From Rhododendron vialii (lineage: Eukaryota; Streptophyta; Magnoliopsida; Ericales; Ericaceae), in assembly GCF_030253575.1 (NCBI RefSeq), contig NC_080569.1, forward strand, positions 2,810,001 through 2,874,000: a DNA stretch of 64,000 bases, read 5' to 3'. The notes under the pieces were generated by a model, which was given only the letters and a program-made list of their open reading frames with translations, was not told the DNA's origin and did not search any database. The translations under genes and the position numbers were made by a program. Every line of letters begins with the position of its first letter. Position 1 is the stretch's first letter. Shown one piece after another: positions 14,696 through 25,405 of this stretch.

Positions 14696-15556
14696 ACAGC
14701 CTGTTTGGCTGGGGGATTTGCACCCAGATTTGGCTCGCGCCCGGAGTTGCAATCCCTCCCTCCTCTATCTCTGGTCTTTGGCTGCAAAAAATGGCAGCCG
14801 GATTTGGTCCCGATTTGAAGCCTCCGGATTTGTAATCCACCCCGCGGGTGGATATGTAACGACAGGGGTTACCCCTGTCGTTAGTTATGTGGGGTGGTGG
14901 AATTACTCCTCTGCCCTTGCCTTTTCTCTTCCCTCCATTTCCGAACTCCAGCCCCTCAAGAAGTTGACGGCAGCCATGGAGGAGAGAGGGGGGTAATGTC
15001 GAGGGAGGCGAGGTCGAAGTCGGTGATGAGGGGAAACAGAGGAGTAAGAGGAGGCCCAGTTTAGATCGGAGAGAGAGAAAGTAATCGGAGAAGATGAACA
15101 GTGAACTGAAAATGGATTTTGCTTTCTTCTAATTGCACACTGTTTTCGGTGGGGGAGAAAAGTTGAGTAGTTTTCTTTTGACTGAAAATGGATTACCTTT
15201 AGGAAAATAATATTTTATCTAATAAATAATATGATTAAATATTTGTAAGATAAAATAAATTTATTTTATCCCACATTTAACAATAAATATGCACTTATTC
15301 TAATTTTAATGAAATTAACCTAATTTTCCATTAAAATAGTAAACTAGGGGCAATTAAGTCATTTGATAACTTATCTCTTCATGTCCACCTTTCATATCCC
15401 TCTTTTCAAAAAATCATCCAAACACTGGATTACAAATCCATCATTCTTATGAGGTGGATCCACTCTCCTTACATATTACTCCTCATTCTATATCCACCAT
15501 CAAATCCACCATCTTCTATATCCACCCAAAATCATATCATCCATCCAAACGGACCG
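14696..15556. mobile_element. Non-autonomous DNA element, about 860 bp
   Basis: The ends are inverted relatives: AGCCTGTTTGGCTGG at about 14698 against GGTCCGTTTGGATGG read inward from about 15555. CCTGTTTGG-type ends recall PIF/Harbinger or hAT non-autonomous elements. Each end carries several TGGATTTG/ATCCACC words. The inside is GC-rich (14930-15070) and then AT-rich, with no convincing reading frame. A target duplication could not be settled. Confidence 0.5.
14857..14883. repeat. Near-perfect 27-bp palindrome
   Basis: Arms TAACGACAGGGGT and ACCCCTGTCGTTA surround a single T. The flanking CCACCCC and GGGGTGG extend the dyad. It lies inside the element at 14.7-15.6 kb. Confidence 0.95.
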
Positions 15557-15766
15557 TTGTGGAATAGCATATTCGAGGCATTCTGGTATGAGAGAAACGA
15601 AATCCATTTACCCCAAAATAACAGTTAAAAGACAATAAATTAACAACATATATAAAATAACCGATAATACTTTAGTGACCATCTTTGATTACCATCTCAT
15701 CGTAACATTGCTCTAACATTCACATACTCTGCCGCGGAAATGCTACAACAACCGCCGCTTCCCGGC

Positions 15767-16483
15767 CTATCCCCGGCCACCGTTCTTCGTTGGTGGCGGC
15801 GCCATCATAGAAACGAGGAGGTCGGAGAAAGCACGGACAATAAACTTGTGAGCGCTCTTCGGGTTCAAGGAAAGATAGCACGTGAGTAGCTCGTGCAAGT
15901 GGTCCCAATCGGCGCTGACGTCAACCAACCGGCGGGCCTCCACCATCTCCTGCATCGACCGCCGGAAATCCTCGAACGGATCCTGCGAGTACGTCGGCAC
16001 AGCCACGCCGCCGCCGACTATACTGTCGGATCGAACGGAAGTAGTTAACGACGAGGAGGAGGAGAACGAGAATGAGGAGGAGGATTCGACGATGGAGTTG
16101 GAGCGGCCGGGGGAGGAGAAGAAGAAGCGTTGGGAGGCGAAGGCGGCGGCGAGATCGGGTGCGGCGGAGGAGGAGGAGGAGGAGGGGGAGGAAGAGGAGA
16201 GAGATTTGGAAAGGGAGGTGGAGTCGAAGGTGGGGTCGTCGTAGAGAGAGTTGAAATTCTTGACGAGATTGGTGGTGGTGGTTGTGGTGGGGTTTGGTAA
16301 TGGACGGCTGAGATCTTCCGGAGGGAATGAGGGTGATTCGGTGGTGGTTGTGGGGTGGGGTAATGGACGGCTGTGATCTTTTGGAGGGAATGGGGGAGAA
16401 TCGGTGGTGACTTTGGGGGTGGTGCCTGGGAGTTTGATCTTTGAGAAGCACATGTTGATACTTCTTTCCAGTTTGCTCCTCAT
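15767..16483 (-). CDS. OVATE family protein (transcriptional repressor)
   Basis: Single-exon gene read on the minus strand. I place the start at 16481-16483 (238 residues); the next ATG at 16451-16453 would give 228. A further upstream frame opening runs through a CT microsatellite and is more likely 5' UTR. The C-terminal OVATE domain is clear: DPFEDFRRSMQEMVEARRLV, then DWDHLHELLTCYLSLNP, then KFIVRAFSDLLVS. The middle is low-complexity, rich in Ser, Thr and Pro, as usual in this family. OVATE proteins are plant-specific nuclear or cytoplasmic repressors that bind KNOX and BELL homeodomain proteins and TRM microtubule proteins, and control organ shape and growth. A short tail follows the domain. 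The exact OFP number cannot be assigned. Confidence 0.93.
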   Translation of the reverse strand: MRSKLERSINMCFSKIKLPGTTPKVTTDSPPFPPKDHSRPLPHPTTTTESPSFPPEDLSRPLPNPTTTTTTNLVKNFNSLYDDPTFDSTSLSKSLSSSSPSSSSSSAAPDLAAAFASQRFFFSSPGRSNSIVESSSSFSFSSSSSLTTSVRSDSIVGGGVAVPTYSQDPFEDFRRSMQEMVEARRLVDVSADWDHLHELLTCYLSLNPKSAHKFIVRAFSDLLVSMMAPPPTKNGGRG

Positions 16484-16524
16484 TTGTTCTCTCTCTCTCT
16501 CTGTTTTATCTTCTGTGTTATCTT

Positions 16525-16525
<1 letters not shown>

Positions 16526-16562
<37 letters not shown>
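16526..16562. repeat. GA/CT microsatellite in the OVATE gene 5' UTR
   Basis: About 18 GA units just upstream of the chosen OVATE start. A shorter CT run at 16490-16502 lies between it and the ATG. Confidence 0.95.
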
Positions 16563-16566
<4 letters not shown>

Positions 16567-16864
16567 ACCTATATTTATCCGAAGTCACATATTTTTGCAC
16601 TTTGCAAACAATAGAGGTGTGTGGGATCCGCTCATAATATGATTGAGTGTGTGTGACCCGCTTTTATTATGAATGTGTGTTAAATGTTTGTACGTAATTA
16701 TATACTTTGCGTTTTTCCAAAGTCACATATTTTTGTCAGTGTGAGAGAACGGAAGCGGAAATACTTTTCGAAACATCACATACGACTAGAATTCGTGATA
16801 GAGAAAGTTGGGAGGGAGACATAGAACGAAAATAGGAACGAGAACGAAAGATTCTATCAAAGTA

Positions 16865-17104
16865 CTCCTTCCGCCCGGATTTAATAGGTTTTTTTTGGAG
16901 TTCGTGTTATTTTTCAATTGATTATATCTTCTAATTTATAATGTTTTACGGAATTTCTAAAACATTGTATGTATTGTAGAACTAATCGAGATCTATCAAA
17001 CAAGATCCATAATCGATATGAAATTCATTACAAATTCAAAGATATAACCCATTTTTTAGCCGGTTAGAATAGAATTAGGAACAATTAAATCTGGACTGAA
17101 GAAG
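16865..17104. mobile_element. Stowaway-like MITE (240 bp)
   Basis: Ends CTCCTTCCGCCCGGATTTAA and, read inward from the other side, CTTCTTCAGTCCAGATTTAA are flanked by TA on both sides (16863-16864 and 17105-17106). No coding capacity. The interior contains CTATCAAACAAGATCCAT near 16995, a core shared with another MITE family in this window. Confidence 0.85.
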
Positions 17105-17423
17105 TATCATGTAACCTAAATATTTATTTATACCATCCCATTTGTCGTAGCTAGATTATGCCCACTTGATCTGTCTTGGACTCTGGGTCGTATAGTTAAG
17201 AGTAGGGAAAAATGACGGCTCATGACGTGCTTTGATAATTAATACCTGCCAAGGACATGCTAAGACATACTGAGAATATTTATTAATGCTGAAAATATCT
17301 TTGGCGGGTATTAATTATCAAACACATCATTGGCTGTCATTTTCCCTAACAGTAAAAATATTGGGGGTAAATGTCCAACAGGTCCACGATTTTATTCTTT
17401 GCCGTGGAAATTCAGAGACGAGC

Positions 17424-17663
17424 GGCCCCGTTCCGAAACTAAAAAAAAATTCTTATTTTTTAAAAAGATAATTTTAAGCTCAAAAATTATGAATTTATTG
17501 AAATTTAAAAATATGCAATATAAATCTTGTTTGAAAGATCTCGATGAGATCTTTTTATACGATGCAAAAATAAATAAAATATTATTTTTCATTTACATTA
17601 TTTTTGAATTTAAAAATATAAAATGAGCTGCTTATTTTTTAAGAGGATTTTTGGAACGGAGCC
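17424..17663. mobile_element. GTTCC-family MITE, copy 1 (240 bp)
   Basis: Ends GGCCCCGTTCCGAAA and, inverted, GGCTCCGTTCCAAAA. Inside, AGATCTCGATGAGATCT near 17540 and an adjacent TCTTGTTTGA match the core of the copies at 18.5, 44.5 and 57.1 kb, in the opposite orientation. A flanking duplication is not clear here, unlike in the other copies. Confidence 0.75.
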
Positions 17664-17992
17664 GACAGACATTACCAGAATGAGCTTTTTTTATTTATTT
17701 ATAAAAACTCTTAAAAATATGCTTTAAACAAATTAAATGACTTTAATTATTTGTATGAAAGCCCAAAGTAATGTTCCACATAATTTGATCTACATTTGGT
17801 GTACACCAAATAATTTAATATGTGTTACGATAATTCTAATTCAGAGTGACATGGTACAAAACTACATGCGAAAATTCAACGGCAGTCAAATCGCCGCCAT
17901 TGCCAAAATATGAATTGAAATTTGGTAGGAAAATATTTTTGATACTCTCATTATTTATGATGACACTTTAAAATTTATTGTCTTGTTATGTA

Positions 17993-18230
17993 TTCCCTCT
18001 GTCCTGATTTGTTTGTCCATTTTTACTATTTGGGATCTCTTACAAAATTGTTTATATATTTTAATTTATAATATTTTTTATATACAATATGATCTTGTTT
18101 GATGGATCTCAATTAGATCTAAAGTATGATATTATTGAAATTATGTAAAACATTATAGATTGTAAAATATAAACAATTTTTTAAAAGGCCTGTTTGTCAA
18201 ATTTTGACAAACAAACTTGGACTGAGGGAG
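17993..18230. mobile_element. Stowaway-like MITE (238 bp)
   Basis: Ends TTCCCTCTGTCCTGATTTGT and, inverted, CTCCCTCAGTCCAAGTTTGT are flanked by TA at 17991-17992 and 18231-18232. The interior carries the ATCTTGTTTGATGGATCTCA core (about 18091) in the opposite orientation to the 16.9 kb copy. Confidence 0.88.
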
Positions 18231-18535
18231 TATAATTTTTATACCAAAAAACAATTTTTGAAGTACAATTATAAAAAAAATGAAGTATTAAAATCATTTT
18301 CCAAATTGGTACTCCAAATAATGGCAAAATAGTATTTCTGTCTTGATTTGCAATAAATAACTCATGGGAAGGTGAACTCTACAGTTTAATAATCTCAGAG
18401 CTATTTATGGCAAAGGTTCCTCTGTAACTGTAAGTACTTTTTTACAGTGTGTAGTCGCCGGTTGAAAGTACTTTTCATATACGCCACCACATATCAGCCG
18501 GTGCCAGTCAGCATAATAATCAGGGGTGTTTCTAA

Positions 18536-19281
18536 GGTTCCGTTCCGGAAATTTTTTTAAAAAATAAGTACTTATTTTGTCATTTTTCATTTAAAAATAA
18601 GAAGGGTCATTCCACAAAATTTAAATAAAAAGTTCTTTTCACATTTTCAAACTCAAGATCTTTAATTTTTTTTGCACCGTATTAAAGATCTCAATGAGAT
18701 CTATCAAACAAGATCCATAGTGGTAGGAAAATTATTTGCGTAAATACATGATTTTTGAGCTTGAAATTGCCTTATACAAAAAATAAGACTGTTGCTATGA
18801 TAATGGGCGCCGGCGGAGGGAAATCGTACAGGCGGCTGTGCCGAGCAGTCTCTGGCCACCGGACGGCTGATCCGAGCTGTCCAAAAATTCAAAAAAAAAA
18901 AAACCGAGGGGGCTTACGCGGGAATCAACGGCATCCGAGATGTGTAGGGTGCTTGATCCGAGCACCCCTTTTCTGTGTATATATGATCAAGCACCCTACA
19001 CGAAAAAGGGGTGTTCGGATCAAACACTCTACACACCTTGGATGCCGTTAATTCCCTCATTGGCTCCCTCGATTTTTTTTTTTCTTAGAATTTTTGGACG
19101 GTTCGGATCGGCCGTCCGGTGGCCAGAGACGACTCGGCGCGGCCGTCGGTACGATTTTCCTCCCCGGCCGGTCGGTACCTATATAAATTCTTCCAAAATA
19201 AGTACTAACCTTCTTATTTTTCGGAACAAGCTTTCTTATTACACAAAAAATAAGTTCTTATTGTGTTTCTGGAACACAACC
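18536..19281. mobile_element. GTTCC-family MITE, copy 2, interrupted by another element
   Basis: Outer ends GGTTCCGTTCCGGAAA and, inverted, GGTTGTGTTCCAGAAA are flanked by TAA at 18533-18535 and 19282-19284, the 3-bp target typical of PIF/Harbinger (Tourist) elements. The left half holds the GCACCGTATTAAAGATCTCA core. The right half (19180-19281) ends in AAAAAATAAG-type sequence like the other copies. A second element occupies about 18806-19179, which makes this copy 746 bp instead of about 240. Confidence 0.85.
18806..19179. mobile_element. Long-TIR element nested in the MITE
   Basis: Inverted repeats of about 85 bases share AAATCGTAC, CTGGCCACCGGACGGC and CCAAAAATTC in order at both ends. 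The sequence CTATGATAA to its left and CTATATAAA to its right may be an imperfect 9-bp target duplication, which would fit a Mutator-like MITE. Its centre folds again on itself (TGTAGGGTGCTTGATC and GATCAAGCACCCTACA). A relative lies at 20134-20405. Confidence 0.75.
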
Positions 19282-19307
19282 TAATTACAATAATTCTAAC
19301 ACCATAT

Positions 19308-19436
19308 CCATTTACACACCCATTCACACACACACATTTAGGGGCCCACACACACTGGGTGTGTAGTGTGTGCGGTGTGTGTGGGCCCCAACCTTATTGT
19401 GAGTGTGTGTGTGTGTGTGAATGAGTGTGTAAATGA
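19308..19436. repeat. GT/CA-rich long hairpin
   Basis: Arms CATTTACACACCCATTCACA...GGGGCCCACACACA and the reverse TGTGTGTGGGCCCC...GAATGAGTGTGTAAATG face each other across a short loop. The right arm holds a GT microsatellite (19402-19419). The weaker pairing extends outward to about 19290 and 19470. Confidence 0.85.
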
Positions 19437-20133
19437 GTGTGGTGGTAGAAGGACTCTTCTAATTATTTGTGGTTGAGAAGTTATAAGTTGTTAATGGTTT
19501 GTGAGTAGAATTACTGTAGCAAAACAGTTTTTGTTAAGTTTTTTGTTAGTAGAAACGAAATGAAAAAAAACGATAAGTTTTTTGTGATTTTTGTTAGTGG
19601 AAACACCCCCTAAGTAACATCGACAGGACCGCACTCATTCATCTTTCCCAAAAAATGAAAAAAAATTCAGTGCCGAGCGGTACCACATGATGTCAGCTCG
19701 GTGCATCCGAACCGTTTATTGCGTTTTTGGACGGCTCGGATTTAGAGAGAGAAAAAAGAAAGAGAAAGTACTGGAATGAGAGGAGAGAAAGAGAGTTTCA
19801 ATTCAAACCATCCATAAGTATATTAGGTGGCTCGGATGTGCTGAACAGATAGCACGTGAGATATACTCATCCGGCATTGAAAAATTTTCTCCCAAAAAAC
19901 ATTTACTCCCCAGATTTGGATGATGCCAACGCGTTTTTACTCCCCAGATTTTGTTAATCATGATCAGTACCTGTACTTGTACCTGTATTAAGGATGCATG
20001 GGTCCCACTGTATTCATGTAAGTATCTGCGTTAGAAGGGTATAATGATTCCAATTCTAAACACAACTGGGAAACCTTTGGAAATTTCCTCTAAAACAAGG
20101 AAACTGTAAGGATTAATATTCGAAAATGATATT

Positions 20134-20405
20134 GGTACCGATCAAAACATACCGACGGTGTATCGACCGTCGCGACGGACCCACTTAGGCCACCGGACGG
20201 CTGATCCTAGCCGTCCAAAAATTAAAAAAAAAAAAAAACGAGGGGCCCTACGTGAGAATCAACGGCATCCGATGTGTGTAGGTGCTCGATCTAAATACCT
20301 TATTTTTTTAAAATTTTTTTATGGACAATTTAGATCGGCCGTCTGGTGACTGGAGTGAATCAGTCGCGACGGTCGGTACACCATCGGTATGTTTTTGGTC
20401 AGTGC
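20134..20405. mobile_element. Long-TIR element, relative of the nested one
   Basis: Ends GGTACCGATCAAAACATACC and, inverted, ACTGACCAAAAACATACC run inward for about 80 bases through CCACCGGACGGCTGATC, shared with the 18.8-19.2 kb element. The body GAATCAACGGCATCCGA is also shared. No convincing target duplication. No coding capacity. Confidence 0.75.
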
Positions 20406-20513
20406 ACATAGCACCACTCATTAATATTGGAGTAATGATTTTTGACAAGAGACATATCCTTGTCCTTAAACAAACCATGAAATGATCGATGATACTCCAT
20501 TTGTTTGTTTTTA

Positions 20514-21852
20514 GGGCAAATTTCGCTGACCTCCCCTGAGGTTTCTGACACGAACAGAAACCTCCCCTGAGGTTTCTGAAATAACACTGCCCTCCCCTCC
20601 TTTACCTGAAAATACCAAGGGACCCCCCTCTCCGTTAATTGAACGTTAAAAACGGATGGAAAAGATTATTTCTCTGTCCACCCACTACTAAAACTAAACT
20701 AAACTCCCAACCAAACAAAACCGATGTCATTGTACTATATTTTTTACAATACCTATACTACCCTCACCAAACTCTTTACCCCTCTTATTTATAAAATATA
20801 AAATACAAAAATCATTACACTTTGTACCCATTTCACTTTGAAATTTTGTCCTTATTTAAAAGGTTTCACATTTGCTAATTTTCTATCAAACTTTTTTGAA
20901 TTATTCGTTCGTCTCGATAAGAGGAATTGAAAAAGTAAAAAATTAAGACTTTTACCAAATATTTTGAGAAATTCAATATTTTGGATAAAAGTAACAATTT
21001 TATATTCTTTTGATTCCTCTCGTTGAGACAAACCAATGATCCACAAAAATTAACACAAAACTAGTAAATACAAAAAAAATTCAAATATGGACAAAAATAA
21101 AAAAGCCTAAAAATCCCACAAACAGGTCCGCATGAAAAAAATTCGAATATGAACAAAAACTAAAAAGCCTAAAAATTTCACAAACAAATCCCGTAAAAAC
21201 CAAAAAACAAACTATTGGCAATGGAGGGTACGGGCTTGTTAGTGGGATTTTTAGGCTTTTTGATTTTTACGGGGTTTGTTTGTAGGATTTTTAGGCTTTT
21301 TGATTTTTGTTCATATTTGAATTTTTTCGTATTTGCAAGTTTTGCGTTAAATTTTTGTGGATTATTATTGGCTTATCTCAACAAGAGGAATTAAAATAGT
21401 ACAAAATTATTATTTTTACCCAAAATATTGAATTTCTAAAAATATTTGGAAAAAATCTTAATTTTTTACTTTTTTAATTCCTCTTATCAAGACGAACTAA
21501 TAATTCACAAAAATTTGATAGAAGATTAACAAATGTGAATCCTTTTAAATAAGGACAAAATCTCAAAATGAAACGGGTACAAAGTGTAGTGATTTTTGTA
21601 TTTTATATTTTATAAATAAGAGGGGTAAAGAGTTTGGTGAGGGTAGTATAGGTATTGTAAAAAATATAGTACATTTAGTAGTGGGTGGAGAGAGAAATAA
21701 CCTTTTCCATCCGTTTTTAACGTCCAATTAACGGAGAGGGGGGTCCCTTGGTATTTTCAGGTAAAGGAGGGGAGGGCAGTGTTATTTCAGAAACCTCAGG
21801 GGAGGTTTCTGTTCGTGTCAGAAACCTCAGGGGAGGTCAGTGAAATTTGCCC
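20514..21852. mobile_element. Mutator-like foldback element (TIR-MULE), 1339 bp
   Basis: The element is almost wholly an inverted repeat. The left end GGGCAAATTTCGCTGACC pairs with the right end GGTCAGTGAAATTTGCCC, and the pairing continues inward for more than 600 bp to a short centre near 21205-21225. It is flanked by an exact 9-bp direct repeat, TTGTTTTTA, at 20505-20513 and 21853-21861, the target length typical of Mutator-like transposons. Each end carries two copies of CCTCCCCTGAGGTTTCTGA about 28 bases apart. No transposase frame exists, so it is non-autonomous. The near-identity of the arms and the intact duplication suggest a young insertion. Confidence 0.92.
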
Positions 21853-22029
21853 TTGTTTTTACTCGGGCCATTGGCTGCACTGGCCCATATGAAATGATGA
21901 TTTTATTTTGCTTTATGATCTTCTACACCATTTTTAAAAATCTTTCAAACAAAAGTGGTATGAATATAATTTTTGCTATAATTTTAGCGTATGTACGTCC
22001 GGTTTATTTGGAGAAAATATATTCGATCC

Positions 22030-22077
22030 AAATACGCGCGCATGCTAATTGTGAAATACGCGCGCATGCTAATTGTG
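22030..22077. repeat. 24-bp tandem duplication
   Basis: Two identical adjacent units, AAATACGCGCGCATGCTAAT plus TGTG, at 22030-22053 and 22054-22077. Confidence 0.95.
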
Positions 22078-23133
22078 AAGTATTAGTAAAACAAATAAAA
22101 AGGAAGTAAAGCAATAGAAAATTAAATTCAAAGAAACCCAACTAACATCTCTTATATTCTAAGTAGGATTTCTTGTACGATATCGTAGCTTTGAATTTTC
22201 TAAAGGAGAATGTCACACGCATAGAATTTTCATACTTAAAAAGTCTATTCAAGGATATGAAATTGGAAAATTCTAAGGCTGACAATAGTGAGTATGAATG
22301 TGTATTAAAGGTATAAAAAGTACACAGAAATACGTGTTTTTTTTGTCTTTTAATATGCTTATCATCAGCTCAGTGGACTGACAATAGCAAGACCGAATGT
22401 AGTAGTTGATTAGGTACCAAAACACTAATTACACCAATATTTACCCCAATGTTTTTCCTACACTAATGATCCCTTCCTCATACGAACACCTTATTCTAAA
22501 AAATATTGGGTTCCACCCATAGTATAGTCAAGGTTTCCCCCCTCTCCGTGGAAGTAGACCGAACCACGTATTTCTCGTTGTGTTGTTTTGTTTTTCTCTG
22601 TTGATTGGCTTGATTGTGTGTGCTTGAGGTGTTGGTTTGGCTTGTGGGTTACTGTGACGTTCCACAACATAAAAATTACTACTAGATACTAGTAACAAAT
22701 TCAGCTGATCCTGGCCTTTGACTTTATCGACCTTCAAAACATGCTAACAGCTGCTTCGTACTATTAATTAGAGAAAAGGACTCTGCAACCCTTCTTCGTC
22801 AACTACCATCCGATCCGATCGACTTGTCTCTTTCTCGTGTCCTGCCTCTCCTTTGTTATCATAAATTTGAACTCAACAGTTGAGAAGCCATTTAAAAATT
22901 CAAAATCCAGTAGTAGTATCATTAAGATTGTCAACGCTTGTTCTACAGTAACTTTCCTGATCACCATTTTCTCCCCCTCTTTCTTGATGCGTTTGTTTTG
23001 GAAAAAGGAAAAACTGAGAGTATTTGGTCGAAATCAACCAAGCAACCAACTGCAGGGAAGGCAACATCAATCGGTTCGGTCACATGGTGGGGAGCCTAAC
23101 ACTCTGACCCATCCAACAACCATGTTTCTTTCA

Positions 23134-23342
23134 CAGCAGTGCTACCTCTACCGCTCTGTTTCACCGCTCCCCCTACCGCAGCACTCAAACTCATCGTCCG
23201 TCTCGGCAATCAATAGTCCAGATTTAAAAAAAAAAAAAAACACTCTTCCAAAGATGCTAATTAAACTCTTTCTTGGAAGAATTTTTAAAAGTCCGGACTG
23301 TCACTGAGAGCGGTGGGAAAAGCGGTAAAATAGAGCGATTGG
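23134..23342. mobile_element. ACCGCTCT-family inverted-repeat element, copy 1
   Basis: Left end CTACCGCTCTGTTTCACCGC and inverted right end ATCGCTCTATTTTACCGC enclose a centre with AAGTCCGGAC. A related copy lies at 26879-27037. Open frames across it are not protein-like. Confidence 0.6.
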
Positions 23343-23650
23343 GGGAAGCTTTCTATTTCTTGCATTTGTTGCCTATCATTGTCCTACCTACAATATTACC
23401 ACAGGAACCTCGCCATCAATATTATTGCTCGAAAATTATTAACTACTAACGTGTACGGTCTCAGAATCTTATTCTGGAACAACTCTTGCAATTCATGGTG
23501 TGCGGTAGAAATTTGCTTGGCATTGGGTTTTCAATCCCCATTTTCACACAATATGAATAAAGCATGTAATTTCCAATCGAGGGGGGTATGAGCGAAAAAG
23601 GAGTGCTTGAGACAAAAGTCTGGCAAATAAATACACAATATAACTTCAAA

Positions 23651-24003
23651 GGGCTCGTTTGTTTGCTCGAAGATAAAAAGATGGGATATATTATCTTTAG
23701 GGGATGAGTGGGATATAAACTCCCTCAGGATAGAAATGGTGGAGAGAAAAGAAATTCAGTGTTTATCCTCGTGCAAATCACACGGGGACAAAAACGGAGA
23801 GGGCAAAATAGTCACATTTAGTAGCTCTTGATAGAAAGGGATAGAGAGAATCGCACCTCTCTGATAAAATTTCATATCTCAGGATATAGGTTCTCTCAGA
23901 ATATGTAATCCCGTCCAAAATCCAGTAGCAAGCACTGGATATATAGTTGAGACCCCGGCATTACATATCCAATCGTAGATATAAATAGATAAACAAAGGA
24001 ACT
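23651..24003. mobile_element. MITE-like element with GTTTGTTTG ends
   Basis: Left end GGGCTCGTTTGTTTGCTCGA and inverted right end AGTTCCTTTGTTTATCTAT, each followed by ATAT/GGATAT-rich sequence, enclose about 350 bp without coding capacity. Target duplication not resolved. Confidence 0.55.
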
Positions 24004-24351
24004 AGTTAGTAGATTTGGATTACAAAATAATTAGTAGATTATTGGTATTATATATAATAGTACTGTCCAATTTTTCATTTAAGTGATCAGTTGAACTTTA
24101 TGAATAATTAGGAATCGTTGACACTTAAACCAAATTAACAACGAACTGAGAAATGGCATCTTATCTTACTATATACTTATACTACTATTATCTTATTCAA
24201 TTATTAATTAAGTAGTGACACAACAAAATCGTAAAACATAGCTGTAGCTGTAGGGATATGTCTTTGCTTTCGATCGATTATTGCCCCACTACCCAGCCTA
24301 GCAGCGTACGTACATACATACATATATATTTGCAATTCTATCCCGACAAAC

Positions 24352-24352
24352 A

Positions 24353-24380
<28 letters not shown>
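24352..24380. repeat. CT microsatellite
   Basis: Fourteen CT units. Confidence 0.95.
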
Positions 24381-24383
<3 letters not shown>

Positions 24384-24673
24384 TTAACTAAGCTGCGAAA
24401 TGGGCCCTACATTTTGGTAGTCCGGGCCCTTGATGCAACGAAGTTAACATGCCCTTGTTCTTCACTCTAAATAAAGGAACTGCGTGCGTTGAACTAAATT
24501 AACAGAGAGTACATCTCTGGGGTACAGCTAGCTGTTCCCAGATAGCGTCTGCAATCTGCATTGTGGAAATTAACAATACAAAATGGAAATGTAAAGATGA
24601 TACACTACTCCTAATGCATATCCCCGGCCACTACTGTTATTGTTATTGGAGCATCGATCATCAGTTGGCTTTG

Positions 24674-24800
24674 CGATCGATAGAGCTGCTTAAGGACCTG
24701 CAATCGGGATGACTCTCTCTCTCTCGATCGATAGAGGTGCTTAAGGACCTGCAATCGGGATGACTCTCTCTCTCGATCGATAGAGCTCTCTCTCTCGATA
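24674..24800. repeat. 51-bp tandem repeat with CT runs
   Basis: Two units of about 51 bases (CGATCGATAGAGCTGCTTAA... and a near copy from 24725) and the start of a third at about 24774. Confidence 0.93.
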
Positions 24801-25034
24801 TGCGACATTCACAATGATGTAGTAATAACAAAAACTTTATATATTACATCTAAGAAGGTGGTGACTGGTAGTAATTATAAATATACTATCCGCTATCATT
24901 TGATTTGGTGCTTAAGAGGATACATGCCGTAGGTGTTGTGAGTTTTGTGACAGCCGCACTGGGGTTCCGTTGATTAATTTGATTGCAATCGTTCATTTTG
25001 AAAATCCCAATAAGTTGAAAAGTTATATCGTATT

Positions 25035-25405
25035 CGTAGGATATGTTTGATTGCATGATAAGAGAGGGAGATTAAAGAGTGGACCCACATGTTTCTTTTT
25101 TTTTTCCTAGTCCGCATTTGATGCACATGGGATTAAGGGTCGAACTGGATAAGGTTGGACTATTTGTCCATTTATTATCCCATGTGGGGAATTAACGAGA
25201 AGGGATGGTATTAGCTAGTCTCCCTTTCTCGGATTATATCCGCCATCTTTATATTACTTCAATCAAACACAGTAATACAACTAATCCGAGTATTCATACG
25301 GTCCCATCTATTTTTCCGCGAACCCCACTTATCCCCTCTATCCTACCGTTCATCTTATCTTATCCAATCCTTCTTAAAAATAATCCGACAATCAAACGTG
25401 CTGTC
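25035..25405. mobile_element. MITE-like element with GTTTGATTG ends
   Basis: Left end GGATATGTTTGATTGCATGA and inverted right end ATGACAGCACGTTTGATTGT delimit about 370 bp, containing ATCC-rich and GGGATTA-rich flanks and no gene. Confidence 0.5.

Noticed and set aside
16072-16254. Arg-rich frame opposite the OVATE gene
   Set aside because: It is the antisense shadow of the Ser-rich low-complexity part of the OVATE protein.
22837-23307. 156-codon open frame
   Set aside because: Covers part of an inverted-repeat element, has no domain and no conserved neighbour; looks like chance.
24674-24800. CRISPR-like regular repeats
   Set aside because: Two and a bit adjacent units without spacers; a plain tandem duplication in a plant genome.
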